A DNA stretch of 64,000 bases, from contig JAVBMV010000007.1 in NCBI GenBank assembly GCA_031552145.1, forward strand, positions 62,001 through 126,000, given 5' to 3'. The notes beneath the pieces are model-generated. The model had not been told where the DNA came from, ran no database searches, and worked only from the letters and a program-made list of their open reading frames with translations. Position numbers and translations under genes: made by a program. This stretch comes from JAVBMV01 sp031552145. Its GTDB lineage: Bacteria > Myxococcota > Myxococcia > Myxococcales > UBA5297. Below are positions 8,971 to 17,121 of the stretch, piece after piece (position 1 is the stretch's first letter; each line of letters opens with the position of its first letter).

Positions 8971-9118
8971 GGAGCGGAAGGGCCAGAACTACATCTTGTG
9001 ACTTGAGCCAACGGTTATGGCGATTCCCATTACGGCCGCCTCGCGTCCTTGCTTCTTGGTGAGGCAGGTGCAGAATCGGCTGTCGATACAATCCGCTCCA
9101 CAGAAAGAGGAAGAGGCC

Positions 9119-10813
9119 GTGACTCTCGCTTCCCTAATCTCGGATGGGGAGACACTCACCGTCGAGTTCAAGAGCGACGTCAATGATACGGAGCTGGTCG
9201 AGACCGTCGTCTGCCTTGCCAACGGCGGTGGCGGCACGTTGCTCGTGGGTGTGCATGACGATGGGCGCGTCGTAGGGGTGCGACCTCGCCACGGCAAAAC
9301 AACCGATCCGCGGCGAGTCGAAGCGCTCGTGTCCAACTCCACACGTCCCTCCCTCGCGGTCCGGGCCGAGATCGAACAGCACGAGGAGCACCTGATACTC
9401 GTGGTGCGTGTACCAAGGTCCTGCATCCCAGCTGCCACATCCACCGGCCGCTATCTGCGCCGTACATTGGGCGGAGATGGCAAGCCTGCTTGTGTCCCGT
9501 TCTTCATCTACGAGACGGGGCACGTCCTCGCCCAGGACCCTTCTGCGGCGGTCGTTCCGGGCGCGACATGGAAGGATCTCGATCCCATTGAGATCGAGCG
9601 CTTTCGGCGCCTCGCCCGCGAAGGCGGTGGTCGTGGAGATGCTTCGCTGCTCCACCTCTCGGACGAGGAGCTATGCCGTGCGCTCGGAGGCGTCGAGCCA
9701 CGACCCGATGGAGCGCCCGGCATTCGTCGTGTGGCGCTCCTCCTGTTCGGTCGCGAAGAGTCACTCAGGACACTTCTGCCCACCCATGAAGTCGCGTGGC
9801 AGGTCTTGGAGAGACACGCCGTCCTCGAAAACGAGATCTACCGCCTGCCGCTCCTGCGCTGCTTCGAGTTGCTCATCGAGAAATTTCGTGCCCACAATCG
9901 CTCGTCGGAGCTCGTCGATCTCTTCCGCACTGAAGTGCCCGACTTCTCCGAGGAGTCGTTCCGTGAGGCGCTCGCCAACGCGCTCACCCATCGCGACTAC
10001 ACCGCTCTCGGCGCAGTGCATACTCAGTGGAGCGACGAGGGTATCGTTCTCTCGAGCCCCGGTGCTCTCCCCGAGGGTGTCCGCGTCGACAACCTGCTCT
10101 CGACTCCACCAAGGCCGCGCAACCCGACGCTGGCCGATGCCTTCAAGCGCGCGGGCATCGTCGAGCGTACTGGCCGCGGTGTCGACACCATCTACTACGG
10201 TCAACTCCGCTACGGTCGTCCGCTGCCCCGCTATGATGTTACGAGCGCTTCGGTCTCGGTCACCTTACCCGGAAGCTCGGCCAACCTCGCGTTCGTACGT
10301 TGGCTCGTCAGCGAAGGCCGTGCGGGACGGAACTGGCCGCTGCCCGATCTCCTCTCCTTGCGTGCGATCGCGGAGGCACGCAGCCTGAACGCCGAGGCCA
10401 CCGCCGTCGTACTCCAAACCGATACCGATCGCGCTCGCAGTGTCCTTGCGCGGCTGGTCGATGCCGGCATCGTCGAAGCGCGCGGCGCGGGACGCGGTCG
10501 CGCATACCACCTGTCGGCGGCCATGTATCGGGTGCTCGATGATCGCGCGGGCTATGTCCGCGTTCGCGGCTTCGAGCCTGCGCAGCAGGAGCAGATGGTC
10601 CTCCAATACGCCCAAGAGCACGGTCAGATAACGCGACGGGAGGCAACCGAGCTGTGCAAGCTCTCGGCCGATCAGGCGAGTCGACTGCTTCGACGCCTCG
10701 CGAGCGAGCACTCCGAATTACACCTCGAAGGTGAACGACGTGGTGCACGCTATGTCTGGCATGGCCCTCGACGAACTCCACGGAGAGCTACTCCGGGGAG
10801 GGGGAAGAAATAG
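9119..10813 (+). CDS. AlbA_2 (Schlafen-like) / HATPase_c_4 domain protein
   Basis: A 564-residue protein. The N-terminal domain (about 1-130) has the AlbA_2/Schlafen features ETLTVEFKSDV and NGGGGTLLVGVHDDG. The middle (about 250-400) carries the divergent ATPase-type fold of the HATPase_c_4 family, with EALANALTHRDY and the GRGVDTI segment. The C-terminus looks like winged-helix repeats (SADQASRLLRRLASE). Proteins of this build are usually annotated as putative transcriptional regulators or ATP-binding proteins, and some occur near defence genes; the real substrate is not known. GTG at 9119 is preferred for its AGAGG at 8-base spacing; an ATG at 9017 in frame has none. A shorter paralogue lies at 25254-26438. 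Confidence 0.82.
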   Translation: MTLASLISDGETLTVEFKSDVNDTELVETVVCLANGGGGTLLVGVHDDGRVVGVRPRHGKTTDPRRVEALVSNSTRPSLAVRAEIEQHEEHLILVVRVPRSCIPAATSTGRYLRRTLGGDGKPACVPFFIYETGHVLAQDPSAAVVPGATWKDLDPIEIERFRRLAREGGGRGDASLLHLSDEELCRALGGVEPRPDGAPGIRRVALLLFGREESLRTLLPTHEVAWQVLERHAVLENEIYRLPLLRCFELLIEKFRAHNRSSELVDLFRTEVPDFSEESFREALANALTHRDYTALGAVHTQWSDEGIVLSSPGALPEGVRVDNLLSTPPRPRNPTLADAFKRAGIVERTGRGVDTIYYGQLRYGRPLPRYDVTSASVSVTLPGSSANLAFVRWLVSEGRAGRNWPLPDLLSLRAIAEARSLNAEATAVVLQTDTDRARSVLARLVDAGIVEARGAGRGRAYHLSAAMYRVLDDRAGYVRVRGFEPAQQEQMVLQYAQEHGQITRREATELCKLSADQASRLLRRLASEHSELHLEGERRGARYVWHGPRRTPRRATPGRGKK

Positions 10814-10817
10814 GCGC

Positions 10818-10873
10818 AAATGCGCGGGTTATGCGCGCGCGCATATCGAAATGCGCGACTTATGCGCGCGCAT
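10818..10873. repeat. Two tandem copies of a palindromic ~27-base element
   Basis: Copy 1 (10818-10844) and copy 2 (10849-10873) share AAATGCGCG, a 3-base variable part, then TATGCGCGCGCAT, copy 1 having one extra GC. Each ends in a perfect palindrome: ATGCGCGCGCGCAT at 10831-10844 and ATGCGCGCGCAT at 10862-10873. The pair begins five bases after the AlbA-gene stop codon, in a 258-base gene-free gap. It may be a protein-binding site or a terminator-like structure; neither is demonstrated. Confidence 0.6.
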
Positions 10874-10956
10874 CTCCTCTCCTCGCACTCGGCATGAGCC
10901 ATCTGGTCGGTCGGAAAGAGAGGGCGCTCCTCCCGGCGTACGTGGAGGGACATCCC

Positions 10957-10981
10957 CTCCAGTCCAGGCGCTGAACTGGAG
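10957..10981. repeat. Inverted repeat upstream of lemA
   Basis: CTCCAGT (10957-10963) pairs with ACTGGAG (10975-10981) around an 11-base spacer, about 90 bases before lemA. It could be an operator half-site pair or an incidental hairpin. Apart from this and the tandem palindromes, the 10814-11071 gap shows nothing recognisable. Confidence 0.3.
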
Positions 10982-11071
10982 GCGCCCGCGGCGCTGGGCT
11001 ATCCTCGCGGCAATTATTTTCGCTGCTTTCACGCCCGCCACCCATGGCCGGGCATTTACGGAGGGTCGTCC

Positions 11072-11656
11072 ATGACCACCTTGATCGTCATCGGAGCGCT
11101 GCTTGTCGTCCTCATTCTCTGGGCCGTCGCCGTCTACAACGGGCTGGTCCGCTCGAGGAATGGCTACAAGAACGCCTTCGCGCAGATCGACGTGCAGCTG
11201 ACGCGCCGCCACGACCTCATCCCCAACTTGGTCGAGGTGGCGAAGCGCTACCTGGCGCACGAGCGAGACACGCTGGAGGCCGTCATCGCGGCCCGCGCGG
11301 CGGCGGTGAGCGGCCTGAACGCGGCGCGCGCCAACCCGGGCGGCGTCTCGGCCATGGCGCAGATGGGACAGGCCGAGACGGGTCTCAATGGCGCCCTCGC
11401 CCGCTTGATGGCGGTGAGCGAGGCCTACCCCGAGCTGAAGGGAAATCAGAACATGACGCAGCTCTCGGAGGAGCTCACCTCCACCGAGAACCGCGTCGCC
11501 TTCGCGCGCCAGGCCTTCAACGACGCCGTCTACACCTACAACAACCGGCGCGAGGTCTTCCCCACCAACATCATCGCGGGGATCTTCGCCTTCCTGCCGG
11601 CGGCCCTCTTCGAGGCGCCGCAGGCGGAGCGCGCGGCGGTAAAGGTCGCGTTCTAA
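11072..11656 (+). CDS. lemA: LemA family protein
   Basis: A 194-residue protein with one N-terminal membrane anchor (about residues 3-24, no cleavage site) followed by the helical LemA domain. The family signature YNGLVRSRNGYKNAFAQIDVQL, LTRRHDLIPNLV, and the conserved C-terminal YNNRREVFPTNIIAG region are all visible. LemA proteins are membrane-anchored with the bulk outside the cytoplasm and are commonly encoded beside M48 peptidases or TPM-domain proteins; their biochemical role is unresolved. The M48 gene follows after 19 bases, so an operon is likely. GGAGGG precedes the ATG. Confidence 0.93.
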   Translation: MTTLIVIGALLVVLILWAVAVYNGLVRSRNGYKNAFAQIDVQLTRRHDLIPNLVEVAKRYLAHERDTLEAVIAARAAAVSGLNAARANPGGVSAMAQMGQAETGLNGALARLMAVSEAYPELKGNQNMTQLSEELTSTENRVAFARQAFNDAVYTYNNRREVFPTNIIAGIFAFLPAALFEAPQAERAAVKVAF

Positions 11657-11675
11657 GCGAAGCGAGGGGAAGGGT

Positions 11676-13508
11676 ATGAGCGTCTTCGAACGCCAAGAGC
11701 GGGTCCAACGGCGCAGCGCGCTCTTCATCGCGCTCTTCGCCTGCGGCGTCGCCGGGGTCGTGGCGGCGCTCAACTTCCTCACCTTTCTCGCGCTCAAGGT
11801 CTTCGCGCCCGAGCTGCTCCAGACGAGGGGCTGGCTCGTCATCAGCTCCCTCGCCGCGCTGGCGATCATCTGCGGCGCGGCGCTCTGGCGCTTCTATTCG
11901 CTCCGAGGGGGGGGCTCCGCCATCGCGAAGCTGGCGGGGGGCACCCACATCAAGGATTGCCGCCCGTCAGCGGAGCTGACGCGCTACCGAAACGTGGTGG
12001 AGGAGACGGCCATCGCCGCCGGCCTCCCAAGGCCGGCCATCTTCGTGCTCGAGAACGAAGGGGGTATCAACGCCTTCGCCGCCGGCTTCTCGCCGAGGAA
12101 CGCCGCCATCGCCGTTACCCAGGGAGCGCTCGACACCTTCACCCGCGACGAGCTGCAGGCGGTGGTGGCGCACGAGTTCAGCCACATCCGCAACGGCGAC
12201 ATGGCGCTCAACGCGCGGCTCATCGGCTTCCTCTTCGGCATCTCGATCTTTCAGAAGGCGGGCGGCGCCCTCGTCTATGCGGCGGTGACCAAGCAGACGC
12301 TCTTCGGGGATCGCCAGCAGCGCCGGATTACGGTACCGAATATCCACATCTTCATCGGCGCGGCCCTGCTCTATCTGGTCGGCTCGCTGGGCGCCTTCTT
12401 CGCCAGTCTGATCCAGGCGGCCCACTGCAGGCAGCGCGAGCTTCTCGCCGACGCCTCGGCGGTGCAGTTCACGCGTAACCCCGAGGCGATGGTGAGCGCG
12501 CTGGCCGTCATCTCGACCCGGGCCTCGGGCTCGGCGCTCGCCCCGATGGCGGGCGCACAGATCAGCCACCTGCTCTTCGCGCAGGGCGCGCTCTTCTCCC
12601 TCTTCGATACCCACCCGCCCATCCTCGAGCGGATCCTGTCGCTCGATCCCAAGATGACCGAGGAGCGGCTCGAGGCGCTGACCCATAACTTCCGCCCCAA
12701 GGCCCAGGTCCAGAGGGAGCAGCCCGCCGGGGCGGCCGCGCCCTCCGCGGCCGCGCAGAAGGGCGCGCTCAAGGCGATCCCACCCGCGCTGATGGCCGCG
12801 GCCGCGAAGCCGGAGCAGGCACTGCCCATCTGCCTCTCCCTCTTCTTCTCTGGGCAGGATGAGGTCGCCATCCAACAGCGCGAGCTGGTGGCGCAGCAGC
12901 TAGGCGGTGACGTGGCGCAGCACGCCGCGCTGCTGGCGCAGGAGATGCGGCTCCTTCCGGCCCACCTGCGGCTGCCCGTGGCGGCGCGCACCAAGAAAGG
13001 GCTGCGCACCCTTCCGCCCAAGGAGGCGCACCTCTTCGTCGGATTGCTCCAGCAGTTAGTATGGGCCGACGGCACGGTGGAACCGCACGAGTTCTATATG
13101 GCCACGCTGATGCACCGACAGGTCTGCCTGGCGCTGCAGCCCGAGCTGTCGCAGCGGCGGCGCGAGCAGAGCGCCTCTGACCTGGCGCCGCACCTCGCTA
13201 CCCTCTTCTCGCAGCTCGCCTCGATGGGCGAGTCGGCGCGCGTGACGCCGGAGCAGGCCTGGCGGCGGGGGATGGCGCTCGCGGCGCCGGGCGTCGAGGG
13301 CTCCTACCAGCCCCCTCGAGATGGCCTCTTCGCGCTGGGTGAGGTCTTTAAGGCGCTCGACTCGCTCGCCGTCGGCTATCAGCGCGCGCTCATTGAAGGG
13401 ATGGCGGCGACGGCGCTCGTCGAGGCGCGCGCGACCCAGGAGCAGATCGACCTCGTCCGGACGGTCTGCATGTTGCTCGAGCAGCGGCCGCCGCTCGTAT
13501 TCTCATGA
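11676..13508 (+). CDS. M48 family membrane metalloprotease with C-terminal extension
   Basis: A 610-residue membrane protein. Two membrane helices open the protein (about 13-75) and more occur around 190-250. The zinc site HEFSH is at residues 166-170, with the third ligand in CRQRELLADASAV further on. This is the HtpX/Ste24-type fold, which cleaves membrane or misfolded proteins. HtpX is about 300 residues; the extra C-terminal half (about 340-610) is soluble and includes LQQLVWADGTVEPHEFYMATLM, reminiscent of a TerB-like helical domain. The long form paired with LemA is a known arrangement. Substrate unknown. Confidence 0.88.
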   Translation: MSVFERQERVQRRSALFIALFACGVAGVVAALNFLTFLALKVFAPELLQTRGWLVISSLAALAIICGAALWRFYSLRGGGSAIAKLAGGTHIKDCRPSAELTRYRNVVEETAIAAGLPRPAIFVLENEGGINAFAAGFSPRNAAIAVTQGALDTFTRDELQAVVAHEFSHIRNGDMALNARLIGFLFGISIFQKAGGALVYAAVTKQTLFGDRQQRRITVPNIHIFIGAALLYLVGSLGAFFASLIQAAHCRQRELLADASAVQFTRNPEAMVSALAVISTRASGSALAPMAGAQISHLLFAQGALFSLFDTHPPILERILSLDPKMTEERLEALTHNFRPKAQVQREQPAGAAAPSAAAQKGALKAIPPALMAAAAKPEQALPICLSLFFSGQDEVAIQQRELVAQQLGGDVAQHAALLAQEMRLLPAHLRLPVAARTKKGLRTLPPKEAHLFVGLLQQLVWADGTVEPHEFYMATLMHRQVCLALQPELSQRRREQSASDLAPHLATLFSQLASMGESARVTPEQAWRRGMALAAPGVEGSYQPPRDGLFALGEVFKALDSLAVGYQRALIEGMAATALVEARATQEQIDLVRTVCMLLEQRPPLVFS

Positions 13509-13513
13509 AACAT

Positions 13514-13537
13514 GCCCGGGGCTGGCGCACCCCGGGC
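13514..13537 (+). terminator. Strong GC hairpin between the M48 and histidine kinase genes
   Basis: GCCCGGGG (13514-13521) and CCCCGGGC (13530-13537) form a perfect 8-base stem with an 8-base loop, five bases after the M48 stop and 22 before the kinase start. With no T-run it is only a candidate terminator or attenuator; it may reduce read-through from lemA-M48 into the kinase gene. Confidence 0.4.
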
Positions 13538-13559
13538 CTCGACCCGGAGGGTCCTTGAC

Positions 13560-15683
13560 ATGAGCGACACTCTCTTTCGATGGACTGGCGAGTTCGCCTC
13601 TCCCGAACGAGAGCGCGCCTTCCTGGACTTCGACTGGCCCAAGACGGCGATGATGCTGCGCCGAATGGCGGCCATCGCCACGGGCGTCGTCACCTTCATC
13701 TGGATCTCCGTCTCGCTCTACAACGGCGTGCGGTGGGGCTCGGCTCCCTTCTGGCTGGGGACCCTGGCCATCTTGCTCGTCGTCAACGCGCTCTCGCGGC
13801 GCGCGGCGAGCCCCGCGCTCCTGCCCTGGGTCATCATGGCCCTGGAGCTGTGCACCATCGCCATGCTGACGGTCGATTTCTATCTGGCCTCGGAGCTGCC
13901 CGACTATCGAAGCCCTCCCGTTCAGCTCGGCCTCTATTGGGTGCTCTTCCTCACCTTCTTGCCGGGACGGCTCACGCTCTCGATCGGCGCCTGTCTGGCC
14001 ACCTTTGCGTTCGACATCGCGTGGGAGCTCTCGAGGCCGGCGCCGAACCATCATTGGCTCCTCGATTTCTCCTTCGTCGGCGTGCTGGTGGTCGCCTTCA
14101 GCATCAGCTACCTGCGCGTGGTCAACCGCAACAAGCGGCGCGACTATCTCAACCAGGTCGCGCTGGAGCGGGCGCGCGTCGAGGCCGAGGCGGCCAACAG
14201 CGCCAAGAGCCGCTTCCTCGCGACGATGAGCCACGAGATGCGGACGCCGCTCGCTGGCGCCATGAGCGGCATGGAGCTGATGCGCGTCGAGCGCAGCCCG
14301 ATTCGCCGAGAGCACCTGCAGAGCCAGGTCCAGGCCTGCCACGCGCGGCTGAAGCGCTCGATCGAGGATGTCCTGGACATCGCCAGCGTCGAGGCCGGCA
14401 AGCTCCACCTTCTCCCCGTGGCGGTCGACCTGCGCGCGCTCCTCGAGCATGTACGCTGGTTGCTGGCCGACAGCGCCCGGGCGCGCAGCCTCGCCTTCGA
14501 GCTGACGCTCGGCGACGGGCTTCCTGACTGGGTCCAGGTCGATCCCGATCGCCTCCAGCAAGTCCTCTTGAACCTGGGTGGCAACGCGGTGAAGTACACC
14601 GACCGGGGAAGCGTCACGCTCGCGGTGGAGGCGGCGCCCGCGGGCGAAGGGCGCGTCGCCTGCGGCTTCCGCTTCCGTGACACGGGGATCGGCATCGCGC
14701 CCGAGGTGAGCGCGCGGATCTTCGAGCCCTTCTTCCAGGTCGACGACACGCTCCGAGGGCGGCGGGGAGGGATCGGCATCGGCCTCTCCCTCTGCAAGGA
14801 GATCGCCCGCGTCATGGGAGGAACGCTGACGCTCGAGAGCGCGGCCGGCGAGGGGACGCAGGTGACGCTCGAGCTCACGCTCCCCATCGCGCAGGAGCCG
14901 GTCGCCGAGAGCGATCTCGAGAGCCACAAGCCGCTCCCCTCCCCCATCCTCCTCGTCGACGACAACGAGGTGACGCTCGCGACGACGCGCGCCATCCTCG
15001 AGCGCCACAGCGTCGGGGTGATCGCCGCGGCCTCGGGCGAGGCGGCCCTTCGGTCGCTCACGGGGGGGATGCGCCCCGTGCTGGCACTGATGGATCTGCA
15101 CCTCCCCGACACCGACGGCGTCGTGTTGACGCGCCAGCTCCACGCGCTTCAAGGCTACGAGACGCTCCCCGTGCTGGCCTTCACGGCCGACGCCACCTCC
15201 GAGCAGGTGGCGCAGTGCCGCGAGGCGGGGATGCGCGGCTTCCTGGTGAAGCCCGTGGGGACGGCGAGCCTCCTGCGCGCGCTCCGCCAGGTGGGGAAGG
15301 GCGTCCCGTGGATCGAGCAGCTGCGCGAGAGCCCAACGGCGCTCACCTACTCGGCGATCGATCCCGAGCGGCTCTGCGAGATCGCCGCGACGATGAGCGC
15401 GAACGAGATGGCGCGCCTCTTCCAGATGCTGCGCACCTCGGTGGAGAAGCTCCTCTTAGACCTCGAGGGGTACGCGGCGCGCGGGGACGAGGCGGCGCTC
15501 TCGAAGGCGGCGCACACCCTCAAGGGCGTGGCGGCGACCGGCGGCATGACGCGGATGAACCTCCTGGCCGCCGAGCTGGAGCGTCCCGCCGAGGAGCATC
15601 GCCTCGCGCTGCTCGCCGAGGCGCGCGAGGTAGCGACCGCCTCCTTTGCGGAGCTCGAGAAGCATCAGGGGCAGGTGGCGTAG
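13560..15683 (+). CDS. Hybrid sensor histidine kinase (6TM-HisKA-HATPase-REC-HPt)
   Basis: A 707-residue membrane kinase. Six hydrophobic helices occupy about residues 38-190 without a large external sensor loop. HisKA has its phosphorylated His in MSHEMRTPLAG at 225. The HATPase domain shows the N box (LGGNAVKYTD), G1 (DTGIGIAP) and G2 (GIGIGLSLCKEI). A receiver domain follows (LLVDDNEV, acceptor Asp in LMDLHLPDTDG, Lys in LVKPVG), and an HPt domain near the end (AHTLKGVAATGGM). This supports an internal four-step phosphorelay whose final output regulator is not adjacent. ATG at 13560 follows GGAGG; 16 upstream in-frame codons are rejected. Confidence 0.94.
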   Translation: MSDTLFRWTGEFASPERERAFLDFDWPKTAMMLRRMAAIATGVVTFIWISVSLYNGVRWGSAPFWLGTLAILLVVNALSRRAASPALLPWVIMALELCTIAMLTVDFYLASELPDYRSPPVQLGLYWVLFLTFLPGRLTLSIGACLATFAFDIAWELSRPAPNHHWLLDFSFVGVLVVAFSISYLRVVNRNKRRDYLNQVALERARVEAEAANSAKSRFLATMSHEMRTPLAGAMSGMELMRVERSPIRREHLQSQVQACHARLKRSIEDVLDIASVEAGKLHLLPVAVDLRALLEHVRWLLADSARARSLAFELTLGDGLPDWVQVDPDRLQQVLLNLGGNAVKYTDRGSVTLAVEAAPAGEGRVACGFRFRDTGIGIAPEVSARIFEPFFQVDDTLRGRRGGIGIGLSLCKEIARVMGGTLTLESAAGEGTQVTLELTLPIAQEPVAESDLESHKPLPSPILLVDDNEVTLATTRAILERHSVGVIAAASGEAALRSLTGGMRPVLALMDLHLPDTDGVVLTRQLHALQGYETLPVLAFTADATSEQVAQCREAGMRGFLVKPVGTASLLRALRQVGKGVPWIEQLRESPTALTYSAIDPERLCEIAATMSANEMARLFQMLRTSVEKLLLDLEGYAARGDEAALSKAAHTLKGVAATGGMTRMNLLAAELERPAEEHRLALLAEAREVATASFAELEKHQGQVA

Positions 15684-15762
15684 GGCGTGGGAGAGGTGCG
15701 GGGACTTAGGGACTCGCGCTGAAGGCGTGCGGCGTCAGACCCATCTGCTCTACTCTCCCTCC

Positions 15763-17121
15763 ATGAAGACCAAGACCCTCTTTTCGTGTGAGTCCTGCGG
15801 CCGCAAAGAGCCGAAGTGGCTGGGGCGCTGCCCCGACTGCGGCGAGTGGAACTGCTTCGTCGAGGAGCTGGCGCCCAGGGCGGGCGAGAAGAACCCGGCC
15901 TGGGCGAGCGGCGCCAGCGGCGGGAAGCCGGTGCCGCTCTCCGAGGTGAGCTTCGAAGCGGAGGAGCGGCTCCACACGGGCATCGCTGAGCTCGACCGCG
16001 TGCTGGGCGGCGGCGTCGTGCCGGGGGCGCTGATGCTTTTGGGCGGCGACCCGGGCATCGGAAAGAGCACGCTGCTCATCGCGGCGCTCGACCGGCTGGC
16101 GAAGGGGCGCCCCGCGCTCTACGTGACGGGCGAGGAGTCACTGCGTCAGACGCGGATGCGCGCGGAGCGGCTCGGCATCACCAACCCCGCGCTTCATCTG
16201 CTCTCCGAGACCGACGCCGCGCGCGTGCTGGCCGAGGCGGAGGCGATGCGCCCGAGCGCGCTGGCGATCGACTCGATTCAGACGCTCTTTCTTCCAGAGC
16301 TGGGCAGCGCGCCGGGTACCTTGAGCCAGGTGCGCGAGGTCTCGGGGCGCCTGATGGCCTTCGCCAAGCGCAACGAGATACCGACATTTATTGTCGGACA
16401 CGTCACCAAGGATGGCGCCATCGCGGGCCCCCGGGTCCTCGAGCACATGGTCGATACGGTGCTCTATTTCGAGGGCGACCGCGGCCATCCCTTCCGCGTG
16501 CTGCGTGCCCACAAGAACCGCTTCGGCTCCACCAACGAGGTGGGCGTCTTCGAAATGAAGGCGGGAGGGCTGGCCGAGGTAGCCGATCCCTCTTCGCTCT
16601 TCCTCGCCGAGCGACCCAAGGGGGCCTCGGGCTCGGCGGTGACCGCGACGCTCTCGGGCACGCGCCCGCTGCTGGTCGAGGTACAGGCGCTGGTGGCGCC
16701 GACGGGCTACGGCACCGCGCGCCGCACCACTATGGGCGTCGACCACGCGCGCGTGGCGCTGCTCGCCGCGGTGCTGGAGAAGAAACAGGGCGTCGACCTC
16801 GTCGGCTGCGATCTCTTCGTGAATGTCGCGGGCGGGATCGAGCTGGGAGAGCCCGCCGCCGACCTCGCCATCCTGGCGGCGCTCGTCTCGAGCGTGCGCG
16901 ATCTACCGCTCGAACCCACCACTCTCGTCATGGGTGAAGTGGGCCTTGCGGGGGAGGTGCGCGCCATCGGCCAGGTCGAGCAACGCCTCGTCGAGGCGGC
17001 CAAAATGGGCTTCAAGCGCGCCGTGCTCCCCGCCGCGAGCGCGCGCCGCCTGGAGCGCGCGCCCCTGGAGCTCTTCCCGGTGGAGAGCGTCTCGGCGGCG
17101 CTGGCGGGACTCTTTGACTAG
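15763..17121 (+). CDS. radA: DNA repair protein RadA
   Basis: A 452-residue RecA-like ATPase that promotes branch migration and processing of recombination intermediates. The C4 zinc finger has cysteines at 9, 12, 23 and 26; the Walker A motif GDPGIGKST is near 95-103; the diagnostic RadA motif KNRFG is at 251-255; and the last third is the Lon-protease-like domain (DLAILAALVSS, VMGEVGLAGEVR). Length is normal. The ATG at 15763 starts the zinc finger at the expected place; 39 upstream in-frame codons are non-conserved. Its stop overlaps that of the opposing lipoprotein gene by 4 bases. Confidence 0.97.
   Translation: MKTKTLFSCESCGRKEPKWLGRCPDCGEWNCFVEELAPRAGEKNPAWASGASGGKPVPLSEVSFEAEERLHTGIAELDRVLGGGVVPGALMLLGGDPGIGKSTLLIAALDRLAKGRPALYVTGEESLRQTRMRAERLGITNPALHLLSETDAARVLAEAEAMRPSALAIDSIQTLFLPELGSAPGTLSQVREVSGRLMAFAKRNEIPTFIVGHVTKDGAIAGPRVLEHMVDTVLYFEGDRGHPFRVLRAHKNRFGSTNEVGVFEMKAGGLAEVADPSSLFLAERPKGASGSAVTATLSGTRPLLVEVQALVAPTGYGTARRTTMGVDHARVALLAAVLEKKQGVDLVGCDLFVNVAGGIELGEPAADLAILAALVSSVRDLPLEPTTLVMGEVGLAGEVRAIGQVEQRLVEAAKMGFKRAVLPAASARRLERAPLELFPVESVSAALAGLFD

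Noticed and set aside
8839..9118. ATG at 9017 as the start of the AlbA/HATPase protein
   Set aside because: It has no Shine-Dalgarno and the extra 34 residues are low-conservation; GTG at 9119 has AGAGG at 8 bases. Kept only as an alternative.
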